Positions 8,871 through 20,654 of a DNA stretch of 64,000 nucleotides are shown piece by piece. The stretch lies in NCBI RefSeq assembly GCF_004379255.2, contig NC_056040.1, forward strand, positions 30,222,852 to 30,286,851, written 5' to 3'. This stretch comes from Salvia splendens. Taxonomy: Eukaryota; Streptophyta; Magnoliopsida; Lamiales; Lamiaceae. The notes under the pieces are model-generated. The model was not told the DNA's origin and searched no databases. It worked only from the letters and a program-made list of their open reading frames with translations. The position numbers were made by a program, and so were the translations under genes. The first letter of the stretch is position 1, and each line of letters begins with the position of its first letter.

Positions 8871-10384
8871 TATATGTCGTTGTACCGAATTTTGATCAAG
8901 AACGAGTTATTTCTTAAAAACTTGAAGCCCACGAAAATTAGGACTTCATAGAAAGTAAAAATTGTTTTGGAAGATGAAATGTGCATATAGAAGTGATAAT
9001 GCTCATTTCATGCATCGGTTTTTGGGTGTATTCACTTGATTTTGGGAAGATAATGCATAAATTTTGAGTTTAAATGTGTAGGATTGCTGCTGGATCTGTT
9101 TGATTGGCAAACTAGTCAAGCAAATGAAAATGAGGCAAATAGTCCTCCATTTTTGTGGGATTCGATCCTTATTTCCTTGTGCTAAGTTAGTTAGTATCTC
9201 GTGGGTTAAGATTTTGAAAGAGTTTTTGCTTCATGTCCGACAACAAGAGGATAGGTCTAGTGATTCTATTTGATCAGTCTGCAACCCTTATTTATATTCA
9301 AGCACACCTTTCACGTCATAAAGAAAGATACTCTTGAATAAGTGTTTACTTAAGTTGTTTTGGCAATTATTTCCTGTTCTAGTTTAATAAAATAAGTAGA
9401 AGGAAAGGATTGACCAACATTAAATGAGTATGATTTGCTTTCCTGGTACAAATTGGGATATCATTAAATTTTAAGACATTTTTGTTGAAAATATATCAAT
9501 GATCCCCGTTTCCGAGGATATCATAGGATGATTTCTAAATTAGTTCCACGAAATTAATATCTAAATTATAATGTAATTTGATAATCATTTGATCAGCAAA
9601 AGAGACATGCGCATGTTCCTACATATATATATACATGATACCTTTTAATCTTTTCATAGACGAGGGCTTGCTGCACTCAACCAATTGGATTCAACCTTGA
9701 ATCTTTTAGCCAACTAGTTTGAAAATTGTGCAGGCAATATCCCCACTTGGGAAGCTTAGAATCCTTGATTAAGGAACTTGTAATTTTTGTTCCCCACTCC
9801 CTAATTTATAGGATGTTGATAAAATATTCCATCTCCCGTATGGAGATAGATTTATCACATTCTTTATATGCGTATGTGATGCAAACTAAATATAGTTTTG
9901 AGTGATTTTATATATTCTTGGACTTCCAAAAGTGTGCTATCTTCATTATAGGATGCGAAACAAGATGTAAAATGGAGCTCATATTGTGTCGAGTACTAAG
10001 GTAAAAATGGAGCTCAAATAGAAAAATCATCTCATGTCTAGAAGCATCTAAGCGAGTCACTGGGTTGGGAAACCTATCGAACTTTTCGACATGCTGAGAT
10101 TGACCAGTTTGTCCAGAAGCATATTTTTGAGCACTTTATATATGAAATATATTGTCCCTAAAACTACAACTACTACAAGATTACAACATAGTTTGTACTA
10201 TTAAGGGTTAATCCTACATTGAGGCGATCGGTTATATAATTGACTTTAAAGCAATAAATTGAGAATTTGGTTTGACAAAATAGTTATAAACTACATTCAA
10301 AGAATAAATCACGAAACAGAGAAATTCAAAAGGTGAAGAGCATTGCTCCTAATATCATTTGGATGAATAACGATTGTTCAATTC
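8871..10384. other. AT-rich intergenic DNA with one segment related to 13.65 kb
   Basis: No gene is seen. A stretch at about 9200-9290 (GTGGGTTAAGATTTTG, then ATAGGTCTAGTGATTCTA) resembles 13,660-13,735 inside the foldback element. Both may derive from the same unidentified repeat. Confidence 0.4.
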
Positions 10385-10565
10385 TATATTCAACTCATAA
10401 TACGCTTCTACTTCTTCAGTGGGGTGTTTTTCTTGTTCCTTATATGACTATTCTATGTTATTCTAATAACGAACATAGAATAGCAAAGTTAATCACTAAA
10501 ATAAAATTCTAAAAAAAACAAAAATACACAACATATGCTTACCTGATTGATAACCGTAATACTTA

Positions 10566-11693
10566 GAGCATGCGCAACCACTTGCAGATTCAATTAAGAA
10601 CAAGGGGTACCATTGTATCCCAAAAATGTACTATTTGTTTTCTCCTTTACTTCATACATAATAAAGCTATATGGTTGAATATAATCTTTATTAGCATTTA
10701 TGGTCACTACTATTGTGCTCATATTCTAGATTATATAGAAAATATGATACATTTTATTTTTAGTTTAAATATTTCGGATTTTCTATAAACTAATATAAAT
10801 TCTTTCTTGTATAAATATCTAAGAATCCATAATTTAATAGTGAAAATTTTTCAAATAATAACACTAAAAATAATTTTTTTTATTTAATAAATGACTTAAT
10901 AGAAAAATTGACATAACAGAGGAAAAAAGATCGATTGAATTTTACATTTTCAAGTCAATATAATTATTTATCGTACCCCCAATATGAAATTTTTGGATCC
11001 GCCACTGTGCGCAACTGTGCCCTTGGCAAGAGCACCGTTCGTGCCGTAGGCAAGAGCACGCCCATGCTCGCCGTTGTGCTCTTGCTGACGGCACGACCGT
11101 GCTCTTAGAGAAGAGCACCGCCGACGTGGCACCTCCTGATCGGGCGGTGATGCCCAATTGCCCCATGCGCGATTGGGCTCGTTTTTATTAAATTTATATT
11201 TTTTAATAAAATTCATAAAAAATAAAAAATAATCCAAAATAAAAAATAAAAAATATTTTCGGATTCCCAAAAATATAGCCATTTTTTGACCGTTTATTTA
11301 TTTATTTTTTAAAAATTTTATCCCAAAATTATCTATATTTCTCACATTCATCATCCATTTTTTACATCAAATTATCTCTCATTCATACTTCTCTCATATT
11401 TTTCATACAACTCACCTTCATCTTCCTCTTTTTAATTTTATGAATATAATTTTAAATTTTTAGGATTTTAATTTTATAATTTTAAATTTTTAGTAATTTG
11501 TAATAGTATTTCGGGTATTTTTAATGCATTTTAATATTGTGGAAATGTTTTAGTAGTTGAAGTATTTAAGTTGAAAAATAGAATGGTGGGACCCTTGAGC
11601 ATATTCTTGCGGAAGTGCAGGGAATAAAAAATGAATAAAAGTGGGTCTGGACCCAAATCCATACTCTTGACAAGAGTATGGACGTGGATGCTC
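10566..11693. mobile_element. PIF/Harbinger-like element with TTA target duplication
   Basis: The ends GAGCATGCGCAACC and GGACGTGGATGCTC are inverted and flanked by TTA (10,563-10,565 and 11,694-11,696). Related repeat copies without the insertion read straight through this point, which confirms the site. The interior is AT-rich plus a GC-rich stretch (11,005-11,180) of GAGCACG/CGTGCTC motifs. A GGATCCGCCACTG end of another element lies near 10,995. There is no transposase frame, so it is non-autonomous. Confidence 0.7.
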
Positions 11694-11954
11694 TTATGGG
11701 CAGGGAAGCCTTCCTTGGCTTCTTATAGTCGGAAATTTGAATGGGACTAGATGACATGTTGCACCAAAAACTTTGTGGGGTGTTTTACTAAAGATAATTA
11801 ATCTCAGATGTAGTCTGATCCTGTCGGAGACGACGACAACCCTAAAGGAAAACAATAGCATTGTAATAGTATGATAGTGTTTCACAATACGCTTCCTCAG
11901 TGTAGTAGTTTTCTTTCATCCTTATGACCATTCTACTTCTGTTCTAATAACATA

Positions 11955-12197
11955 ATCCCTCCCTCCCAATATAAGTAAAACATTTTTTTAGACACAAGAT
12001 TTTAGGAATTGATATTTAAAGAGTTAAAATAGAGAGAGTAAAGTATGAAAGAGAGAAAAGTAGAGAAGTAAAGAGAGAATAAAGTAGGTTGAGAATAATA
12101 TAAGAGAGAGGTTATTTTGCTAAATAAGGAAATGACTCACTTATAATGGGACATCCAAAAAGGAATATGACTTGCTTAGCTTGGGACGTGGAGAGAG
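11955..12197. mobile_element. Stowaway-like MITE (degenerate ends)
   Basis: Ends of the ATCCCTCCCTCCC and GGGACGTGGAGAGAG type, with TA on both sides, are inserted in the second copy of the local repeat unit. The interior has the GAGAGAGTAAAGTA-rich sequence common to this MITE family here. Confidence 0.7.
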
Positions 12198-12444
12198 TAC
12201 ATAACACTGTAAAGTTAATCATTAAAATAAAGATTTTTTTAAAAAAAAATCCACAAAGTTGGCTAATCTTACTGGCAAGTGAAATACTTATGAGTGCAGA
12301 AGCCTTCCTTGGCTTCTTATCATTGAAAATTTGAATGGGACTAGATGAAGACATGTTTGACCATCAACTTTCTCAAGAATTTGAATGGGGCTTGATGAAG
12401 ACATGTTGCGCATCAACTTCATTGAAAATTTGAAAAGAAATTTC

Positions 12445-14360
12445 AGAATATGGGTCTCTCAATTTGCTGAACTTTTGAAATTTGAGATTAATTCGTTGAG
12501 GGGGGAAATCTTAGATAGAGTTCTCACCTGAAAATCCACTCCAACTCAGTTTCAAGCTCTTTGCCTCCTAGCTCGGAGGGGGGAAATCTTAGTTTCGTCC
12601 GTTCCAATCGTGTTATCGTAGTTCCACCTCTCCGAGGAGCGAAGAAACAATCTCTATTTTCTATTTTAACTTTTAACTTTCATGCTTTGAGAAGTTTGTG
12701 GTTTTTGAACATCTTAGCTTAAAGATATGTTGGTGTTTCGCTGTTTGCTTGGCATATTGTCGTTTTGAATGTTGGATCTGACCTTATTTATGAAGTTATG
12801 AAGTTTACGTTGAGTTTTTGTTGGGTTTCATGGTGTTGAGCTTGTTTATGCTTTTGTTGGATGCTTTTCACAAATGGTAGTTGTGTAAGACCTCTAGATC
12901 TAGTTCATGTAGAGTTTGAGATGTAGAGTTCATTTATGTACATGTTGGATGCTTTTCGCAAGTGGTAGTTGTAGGATGTTTAGATCTAGTTTGTTAACGT
13001 TCAATTTCGTAGATACATGCTTGTTGATGTGTGATTTCAGTAGATCCATGTTAGATTAGCGTTTAATTTCCCCGATCTGGTGTTCTCTATTTTGGATCTG
13101 CATGAATATGGCTTATTTCTGTTCGTACGTCACTCTGATTGACTAGTTAGAGTAGATCCAGTAGTCCTTAGTTTAAATTTCTCGTTCGTAACTTGTTTTT
13201 AAGCATGCACTGTTTCTTTTCGTCAATGTTGATCCCATGCTCTGCCTTTTCTCTGTTTTTAGCGTAGTTACATGAAGAAGATGAAGTAGAGGTAGTTAGA
13301 AATTCAAATCTGAATCTGCTTTATGATTTTTGCTTTTCCAGCTTTTTTCTATCAGCCTAGTCAGTTTAGGAAAAATGGTTTCCACTTTACTTTTGCACTT
13401 TGTCTGTCCATTTTAGGAAATTTTTCAGCATGATCGTAGTTACAGGTGCTCTTTGCGGTTTAGTTTCAAATTTGAATGTTTGCTTCATGTTTAGTCTTTA
13501 TGTATATTTCTGTACGTTTTCTGTCTAGTTGACCAGTTAGGTAGAGTACCCTGTTTAGTCCTCTGAGTCTAGTAGATACTTAACCCATTTAGTTGCTTGG
13601 CAACAGCCAAAAACCTTCCCAAAACGTCCTTCGCACATGTTTAGCGCCTTCTTCCTTGTGGGTTAAGGTTTTGAATGTAGTCTCGGATTGCGCGTCCGAC
13701 GACACACAAATAGGTCTAGCGAATCTACCTGGTCAGTTCACGTGTTTCCCATGCACATGCACATGCACGGACGTGAGTCGGTCTAGTCAGTGTCTGCGAT
13801 TTATACTTTATATATAATAACGCGTTTCCAGCACAGCTCTTCAATGTCTCTTAAGACTTATTGCAGAAAATAGTTTATTCTTGAGAAATAGGAAAAATCA
13901 GTTGCTCATAATCTTGAGATGAGATAGTGAATTATAAAAAATCCTCAACTGGATTAATACCTCTTGATGGATTAGACAGTGCACTTCTCCAATTCTCTAG
14001 TAGTGATACTTGCTTTTTCACACACCAATGAATATCACACAATATAGTTCTTAAGTATTGGAAAAACAACCAACATTAAATCGATTGTGAATCATTTATT
14101 AGACTCTAAATGCAAACGAATACAATATCCATTAACTGAGATAATGAAAATTGGAGTTAACGGGAAGGAGATGAAGTTAACGAGAAGACGAAGAAAGGGA
14201 AAAAGAGAGGAAGAAGGAGAAAATGGTCCATTTATATATTTTGGGAGAGAAATAATAAGAAAAAGAAGAGAATAAAGAGAAAAATCCAAAAACCCATATT
14301 CTGAAAAATTCGCAATCCTCGATCTCATATACTGAAAGGTCGATTGAGACCCATATTCCA
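12445..14360. mobile_element. Mutator-like foldback element, 1.9 kb, carrying gene-like sequence
   Basis: AATATGGGTCTC with about 50 further bases on the left is matched by the inverted sequence ending GAGACCCATATT on the right. AAATTTC is present at both borders (12,438-12,444 and 14,361-14,367), a partial duplication. The same TIR family bounds 43,090-43,826. The interior (12,560-13,820) is unlike its flanks. It is pyrimidine-rich, has a GAGGAGCGAAGAAACAATC leader-like stretch, and then a T-rich intron-like tract. It looks like the 5' UTR and first intron of a plant gene, as captured by Pack-MULEs, but no exon is identifiable. Confidence 0.6.
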
Positions 14361-14609
14361 AAATTTCTCAAATTTGAATGGGACTAGATGAAGACATAGC
14401 ATTCCAATCATGTGATTGTGCTTCACAATAGGCTTCCATCAACTTCCTCGGTTGGGGTGGTTTTATTAATACTTATGACCATGCTACTTCCTTCTAATAA
14501 CAAACATAGCATAGCAAAGTTAACCATTAAAATATAATTAAAAAACAAACAAAAAACCACAACATTGGCTAACCTACTCAGTAACTGTAATACTTATAGG
14601 CGCGGAAGG

Positions 14610-14830
14610 TGATATGCTCAGATTTTTTACTGTGTTAAGACCATTATTTGGTCCATTTTGAATATCAAAGTTGCATTATATGTGTGTTTATTGCATATTT
14701 TATCCATTTTGGTATTTTGATGTGTTTTGTGATAAATGTGCAAAATAAAGCCTTAAAAGATAGAAAAAAAGTCGAAGTTAGAAGTCTAGAGGAAAAGTGC
14801 CTACCAGCGTCCGCCTGAGTCCATTGTGTT
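14610..14830 (+). mobile_element. Fragment of an Athila-type LTR (5' end)
   Basis: It starts TGATATGCTCAGATTTT and follows the LTR beginning at 52,320 closely (TTTGGTCC, TATTTTGGTATTTTGA, GTCGAAGTT) for about 200 bases, then loses similarity. It is joined to the local repeat unit at GCGGAAG and has no visible internal region. Confidence 0.7.
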
Positions 14831-14964
14831 AGAGTTTGTATAGTGCAAAAGCATCTTTTAAATACGCGTATATGTAATAAACTCTTTGCCAATTTTTAAC
14901 CATATATATTTATGAATTATGTTTAATATTCTAATACAAAGGATATGCAAAACGAGTCTAATTA

Positions 14965-15248
14965 TTCCGTCACTAATAAGCAAATTTCCGCCTCTGAACA
15001 AGGTTAGTTATAGATTAGTGTCGGATTGAGCCGTAACTAAAAAGCTTGTCACTAAATATTTTTTTGTGACGGATTTGTCCGTCACTAAAATCAACTAGTG
15101 GAAAACATAGGGTGGTTGCGTTGTAAAGTTTGTATTAGTGATGGACTAATATGTCACTAATTAGTGTATGACGCTTTTCCGTCACTGGTTACTGAGGGGA
15201 TCGTATGCCGTCACTAATTCCCTTAATAATTAACGTTTTTTTGTAGTG
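14965..15248. mobile_element. Terminal part of a CACTA (En/Spm) element
   Basis: Repeated subterminal motifs of the GTGACGGA/CCGTCACTAA type occur about seven times in both orientations. They lead to an end reading TTTTTTTGTAGTG, the complement of the canonical CACTACAAAAAAA terminus. The other terminus is not in this window, so this is a truncated element. Confidence 0.75.
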
Positions 15249-15252
15249 TAAC

Positions 15253-17870
15253 AACTCCTCCTAAAATCTTGTGCTACTCAAGAATGTAGATATCTTGAGT
15301 GGGACGGAGGTACGATAGTATGAATGCGAGATATTATGTGTTTATGGTGTATGAATGGCGTTAAATATGTTGCAAAGATAGAATGGCTATGATGAAGACT
15401 AGACTAAACGTGCTCAAACACTAGTTGTAAGTTGATAATTTATCTATCGCTTTCCCGGGCAATGAAAACGAACGAGAATCTGAACGTTTGGGGCGAACCC
15501 CTAAATTGTCAAGGCACGAGGCAAGGAGATCGAGAGTGGGAATGGAGCCCGATGGACTACGGCATCTTCTTTCCCTTATGTGTGAAGAAACCTCAACCTA
15601 TTGTCATTCTTGGAATGACGCGAAATGTTGGAGCAAGCATAATGTGCAATCCATTCTATCCCTAGTTGGATAATTACAATTTCCTATCTTTTTTCTTAAG
15701 CGATAAAAACAAGGAGAATACGAAAAGACGTTACATATGATAAAGAGATAAAGAAGAGAAGAAATTCAAAAATGAAAAGAAGTTCTAAATGAGAAAGAGT
15801 TTGAGACAAGAAGAAATGCTAAGTGATGTACCCTTAGAACGACAATAGATGGTGCATGCGATTTAATAAGTTGAACAAAATTTTACGTATCATGTCAAAA
15901 AAAGTGGCGACGCTACACAGAAACGACCCTTATATGATGCTGAGAAGTGTCACCTTCATAGCTAGAATGGACGATTTTAATCAACATTACTTACTTGGAT
16001 TCTAAGGAGTTATTTTTCTTTACCATTCAAATAACGGCGAGCACTTGTCTATTTAAGACCTTATTTGACTCACTTTGCAAGTAATGCCCCATTATTTCTT
16101 TTTCCTATCAAGTCATGCATCACTTTCAGTTCTTGGAAATTCGGGTTCGCCCTTTTAGCTTCCGACTCCTTGATTGATTGTAGTCTTCTTTGATTTATCA
16201 TTCATAAGAACAATATGTTGACTTTGTGAGCTTCTGTCATGGAACTCCATTTCTAAATTGCTTACACTTATGACATTTAATATGATCACGTCTCACATAC
16301 ATGTTTCTTCAAATGATGAAATATTCTTCTTGGAACTTCAATTTACCTTTTTATTTCGCAACCATGTATATGGCAAGTTTTTTTTGTACAAAAGTGAAAT
16401 CTTTTTTTTATATCGCAACCATGTATATGGCAAGTTATTTTTGTACAAAAGTGAAATCTTTTTAGTTCAGTTCCACTGCATATATTGTTTCTGCAATACC
16501 AAGTTAAGGCTACCATGTTCTCTTTTTCCTTAACGGGTTTGATCTAGTCAATTTTCCCAAAAAGTTCGCTTCACGTTGGTTGCATTTAACAAACTTGTGA
16601 ATCCGTTGATGTTATTACATTATTCAATAACAGGATGTCGTTGAACCATGATCAGTGCTACTTCATGACATTTGTATATGTTTCTAAATCCTCCCATGAT
16701 TGATCTCATGCCATGTCATGTTTGAGTCATCATTCATTAATGTCCAGAATTTTCGCAAATTAGATTGGACAATTAAACTATCTTATTGGTAGCCTACTAA
16801 GGAAATTTAGATTTAATACAATTTCATCATATTTTCATGACCTATCTCATGTTTCTCATCAAAAGTAAATTCTCAAGCTCTATGGGTTTATCTAAAACTT
16901 TTTAAACCATGTAATTCTCAGAAGAATAATGCTATGCAGCCATAATGTGGTCAGTCACACAATGACATTTTTGTAAATAATTACAAAAGTCAATGCAATA
17001 AATTAATAGTAATAGTTAGTGCTAAGATAATTTTACTTAATTACCCTTTTCTCAATTTTTTACTTCAAATTTCAATATCAACTGAGACTCGTACATAACA
17101 CAACTTATGCTATGAATATAAATTATTATACTAAATGATCATTATATTTTTGTGTACAATTGAACTATAAAATATGATTTTTCACATTATGTCATATTGT
17201 AATTTTGCCTTCTTATTTCACCGACCCTTTAACAGAATTTGAATCCGAAAAATATATTGGAGATTCAATTTTAAAAATAGAAATTTGATTGATATAATAT
17301 TGTAGTTTTAAATTACTTTTGTTTACAGTACAATAAAGATTCATTGCTTTGAAGGAGTCTATAGTATCATACTTTATACTACTAATATTTATAAATGTAA
17401 TACCTCGTACATAGTAACAACTAATTTGGTATAGTTTATTTATTTTTAATAATAATTTTTTAAACAAAAATTTATATATTTGTTTTGGTTTTTGTGTTTA
17501 AGAATTTGATTTCCGAATGTCTTAAAAGTTGTCCAACATAGAGTGAGAGTGCGCACTAGCAAAAAGGTACTTATATAAGGTCCAATTTCTTATGTTTTGG
17601 CCTATTTATCTCCACCATAAATTTTATATTTTAAATAAGAATAATACTATGTTTTTCTATATATACTTTTAATATTGGAAATATCTACCTAAGAATAATT
17701 GTACATTTTAATGTTTTCATCTATTTTATTTATAAGTTATTTAAATGTTAATGTTAAGTATAGTAGTATACTTTAAATATTTATAGAATTTTAATATCAT
17801 GAAGATATTTATATTCAGATTTCAAAAGTAATTTATACATATTAAACAATTAAAATAATAATATATAATA
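15253..17870. other. AT-rich DNA without recognisable genes
   Basis: A short Stowaway-like remnant (ending GGGACGGAGGTA near 15,312) follows the CACTA end. The small frame at 15,432-15,665 has no recognisable motif. At 16,925 there is a single end (AATAATGCTATG...CATAATGTGGTC) related to the MITE at 41,345. I see nothing else that can be named. Confidence 0.35.
16350..16466. repeat. Two-copy tandem duplication of about 58 bp
   Basis: The unit begins CGCAACCATGTATATGGCAA and ends AAAAGTGAAATCTTTTT. It is repeated head to tail with few differences. Confidence 0.85.
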
Positions 17871-17876
17871 GAACGA

Positions 17877-18158
17877 TCATTGTGGACGTAAAGCTTCTTG
17901 GCATGTATGCTCCTGCGAAAAACGCTTCCACCGCTGCAACAACATCTCACCCCTAACGATTTCCCAGCATGTTTGGAAAAAGAGTGAGGAGAAACCATAC
18001 GGGCCGGATGCACTATCCGCTGCGATTCCGAAAGCTGCTTGTTTCACTTCTTTCGAGCTCGGGGTGGTACACATGCTTTCCTTGTCTAGGCTATCCGGTA
18101 ATGTTTGAATGCCCTCAAGCAACGGTTCTTCAAGGTGTGCGATGTCAGAAGTAAATAA
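17877..18158 (-). pseudogene. Fragment of a LINE (L1-type) reverse transcriptase
   Basis: The minus-strand frame encodes sequence matching the start of plant L1-type reverse transcriptase domains. It has a Leu/Pro-rich linker, then SSKEVKQAAFGIAADSASGP, then YGF and FFQTCW. These correspond to the family's conserved E(I/V)..A.F....S.PGPDGF...FFQ..W block, with the PDG replaced by PYG. Nothing upstream or downstream of this block is preserved. A Stowaway-like MITE adjoins it at 18,161. It is a short dead fragment. Confidence 0.7.
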
Positions 18159-18160
18159 TA

Positions 18161-18495
18161 CTCTCTCCGTCCCATTTGAAATGAAACACTGACTTTTCGA
18201 CACGAAATTTTATATAGTTTTGTTCCGTGAGTTAATGAAGAATAAAGTAAGAGAGATGAAAAAAAATACTCCTTCCATCCCTTAAAAATATGTGCACTTT
18301 TCATTTTCGTCTGTCCCACAAAAATATGTGTATTCCATTTTTTGAAAGTTATCAATTTAATAATGTAGGTCTCACTATCCACTAACACGACTTTAACTAC
18401 AATTCTCATCCTCTCTGTTACTTTATCATACCATCATCCTCTCCTCTCTTTCTTTACCAATTTTGTCTTAATTTTCGTATCATGGAAAGAGGGAA
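18161..18495. mobile_element. Two overlapping Stowaway-like MITEs
   Basis: One left end (CTCTCTCCGTCCC) starts at 18,161. A second copy (CTCCTTCCATCCC, with TA in front) runs from 18,269 to 18,495, ending GGAAAGAGGGAA before TA. The first has no clear right end, so the second probably inserted into it or truncated it. Confidence 0.65.
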
Positions 18496-18728
18496 TACTA
18501 AAAAATCAACTTAAATCAATGTTTAAGATAATATACTGATTTCTTATTTTATTAATATTAGGAGAATAAATAAACTTAAATGTTTAATTGATTTATTTTA
18601 AATTTGTATATAATTTAGTAGTATAATTTTATATACACATATAATTTTAAATAGATAAAAATAGAATATTATTTCATACGAAGCTGGAGTTTAATTTCAA
18701 AAAAATTGAAATATATATTTCTAACATA

Positions 18729-18947
18729 CTCCTTTCGTCCCTAAAGAATATGCACTTTAGGTTTAGCACGGGTTTTAATGTAAAATTGGTAAAGAGAGAT
18801 GTAGAGAGAACTAGTAAATAAAGTATTGTTAGTGGATAATTGGTCTCACCTCATTAGAGAGAAAAGACTTTCAAAAATTAGAAAGTGCATATTCTTGTGG
18901 GACGGACTAAAAAGGAAATAGTGCATATTCTTGTGGAACGGAGGGAG
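18729..18947. mobile_element. Stowaway-like MITE
   Basis: The left end CTCCTTTCGTCCC and right end GGAACGGAGGGAG are flanked by TA on both sides. AGAATATGCACTTT near the left end is repeated in inverted form twice near the right end. Confidence 0.8.
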
Positions 18948-18949
18948 TA

Positions 18950-20650
18950 TAACATTATATAGTATAAAATTTGTATAAAAAAATTATTTTTGAGATTGTG
19001 AAAAATTATCCGTAATGGAAGTCTTAACATTTTATAGTATGTGAACTTTGTCAAACTATCATTTTTTGTCTGTAGCATTTAAAAATATCTTTTTTAGATC
19101 CATCAACTTGACTTAATATCATTTGAGCTATTTTTTTAATTTTTTTTGGTTAGGAATACCCTTATGGCCATGAAGGGTAATTTAGTATATTTATTATATC
19201 TTCTTCACTAAAATATTTAACTTCCTCTCTTTCTTCTTCCCTTCATCCGTCTCCCTTGTTCCTCTTCTCAATCATCTCAGTCCATGTCGATTCATACACC
19301 AACTTGAAGAATTCAAAGCATCAAACACAAGAACTCAAATTCACTTTTTCTCTCTAACTCCTCGTCACACCCAATTCACTTTATCTTCCCCTCACTTTCC
19401 CTCTCTAACTCCTCATCACCAGATCGTTGGAGCAATATATAGAGTTTGCATTTGATTACATCTCTGTGTTTTGATCAATTACTAGATAATTAGCAATCTC
19501 AAACAAAGAATAATTTTTATCCATTAAATTAGGAGATCTAGTGGCTGAAATAATGTCAAGTGGTTTATATTTTAAATTTTAAAAAGTATTAAATAAACTT
19601 AAAGGATATTAATGTCAATTCTTATACTCCATCCGTCCTAAAAAAATACACTAGTTTCACCATTTTTGGTCATCCCCCAAAATTAAACCAAGTTTATATA
19701 TGGAAAGTTTTTAACCAATTACACACTACTAATAATGTTGACCCTACAAGTCACTAACAATACTTTCACCAACTTTTCCCCATCCCTCTTACTTTTTCGT
19801 ATCTCTCACTTTACCAATTGCACATTAAAACCAGTGTCAAGTTTGTCTATTTCTTTTGAACGAATGAAGTATATGGTAGTTAAAACTAACTACTTTCTCT
19901 ATCCTCAAAAGTGAAAATGATATTAAAACTTTAAATATACGTAACTCTTTCGATTTAAATTATTTTTTGTCAAAAAATATATCAAATTAAAGGCAATTTT
20001 ATAAGGATTCTAACGAGATCTCAATTTCATATGTTCCGACGATGATCGGATAATGAAATTTTATAATTTTTATTTCAACTTTCTTATATGTTGATAAACA
20101 GATTTTATATCAATAAATGCATAAAAAAGTTTCAATATAATGTATGTACAATATCAATAAAATTGCATTGAAGTTTTCGCGTGTGTGTGTTCAATATTTA
20201 TATAATTATGTTGATATTTTTAATACACTATATTGATATCAGAAAAAAAGATGAAAAATTATCATATTATGATACATTGACGATTTTACCCTCTTATTGA
20301 TATTTTATTTACTATTTATTGAAATCCGTGAAATTTAATTCCATCCACTCATTTTAACATCTATTGATTGGAGCAGTATATGCATTTTAACATGATTCTG
20401 TATATATGGATGTACGAGAACAATACCCATGAAAGATGTTTGATGAAAGATAATGACGCTGTATTATTGTACTACATAGAGCCTTATGTGTGTATATAGA
20501 AAACGCCAAAAATGATCTTATATTCAAATTGTGTCTTCTTTCCTAATAAAAATATGTCACGTAAGATTAGTAGTTCGGGTGTAGACCTACTTTCACATGT
20601 CCAATAACAATAAATAATTACACCATGTTATTCTGTCATGCCTTCGGCAA
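18950..20650. other. AT-rich intergenic DNA
   Basis: Apart from the MITE at 19,627 I see no gene. A pyrimidine-rich stretch (19,200-19,430) resembles a plant 5' leader, but no coding frame follows. Confidence 0.35.
19627..19869. mobile_element. Stowaway-like MITE
   Basis: The left end CTCCATCCGTCC and right end GAACGAATGAAG are flanked by TA, with the usual internal pairs of this family (CACTAACAATACTTTC). Confidence 0.7.
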
Positions 20651-20654
20651 TACG

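Larger units (their letters stand above)
10385..14609. repeat. Partly tandem repeat unit, about 2.5 copies, interrupted by later transposons
   Basis: With the nested elements removed, the same order of sequence repeats. One block has CACAATACGCTTC, then TTATGACCATTCTACTTC, then AGCAAAGTTAATCA and ends in TACTTA. The next block has GAAGCCTTCCTTGGCTTCTT, then TTTGAATGGGACTAGATGA. Copies lie at 10,385-10,565 plus 11,694-11,880; 11,881-11,954 plus 12,198-12,444; and 14,361-14,609. The GAATGGGACTAGATGAAGAC subunit is itself duplicated near 12,333 and 12,382. No coding frame explains it. It may be a duplicated gene flank or an unclassified repeat. Confidence 0.75.
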
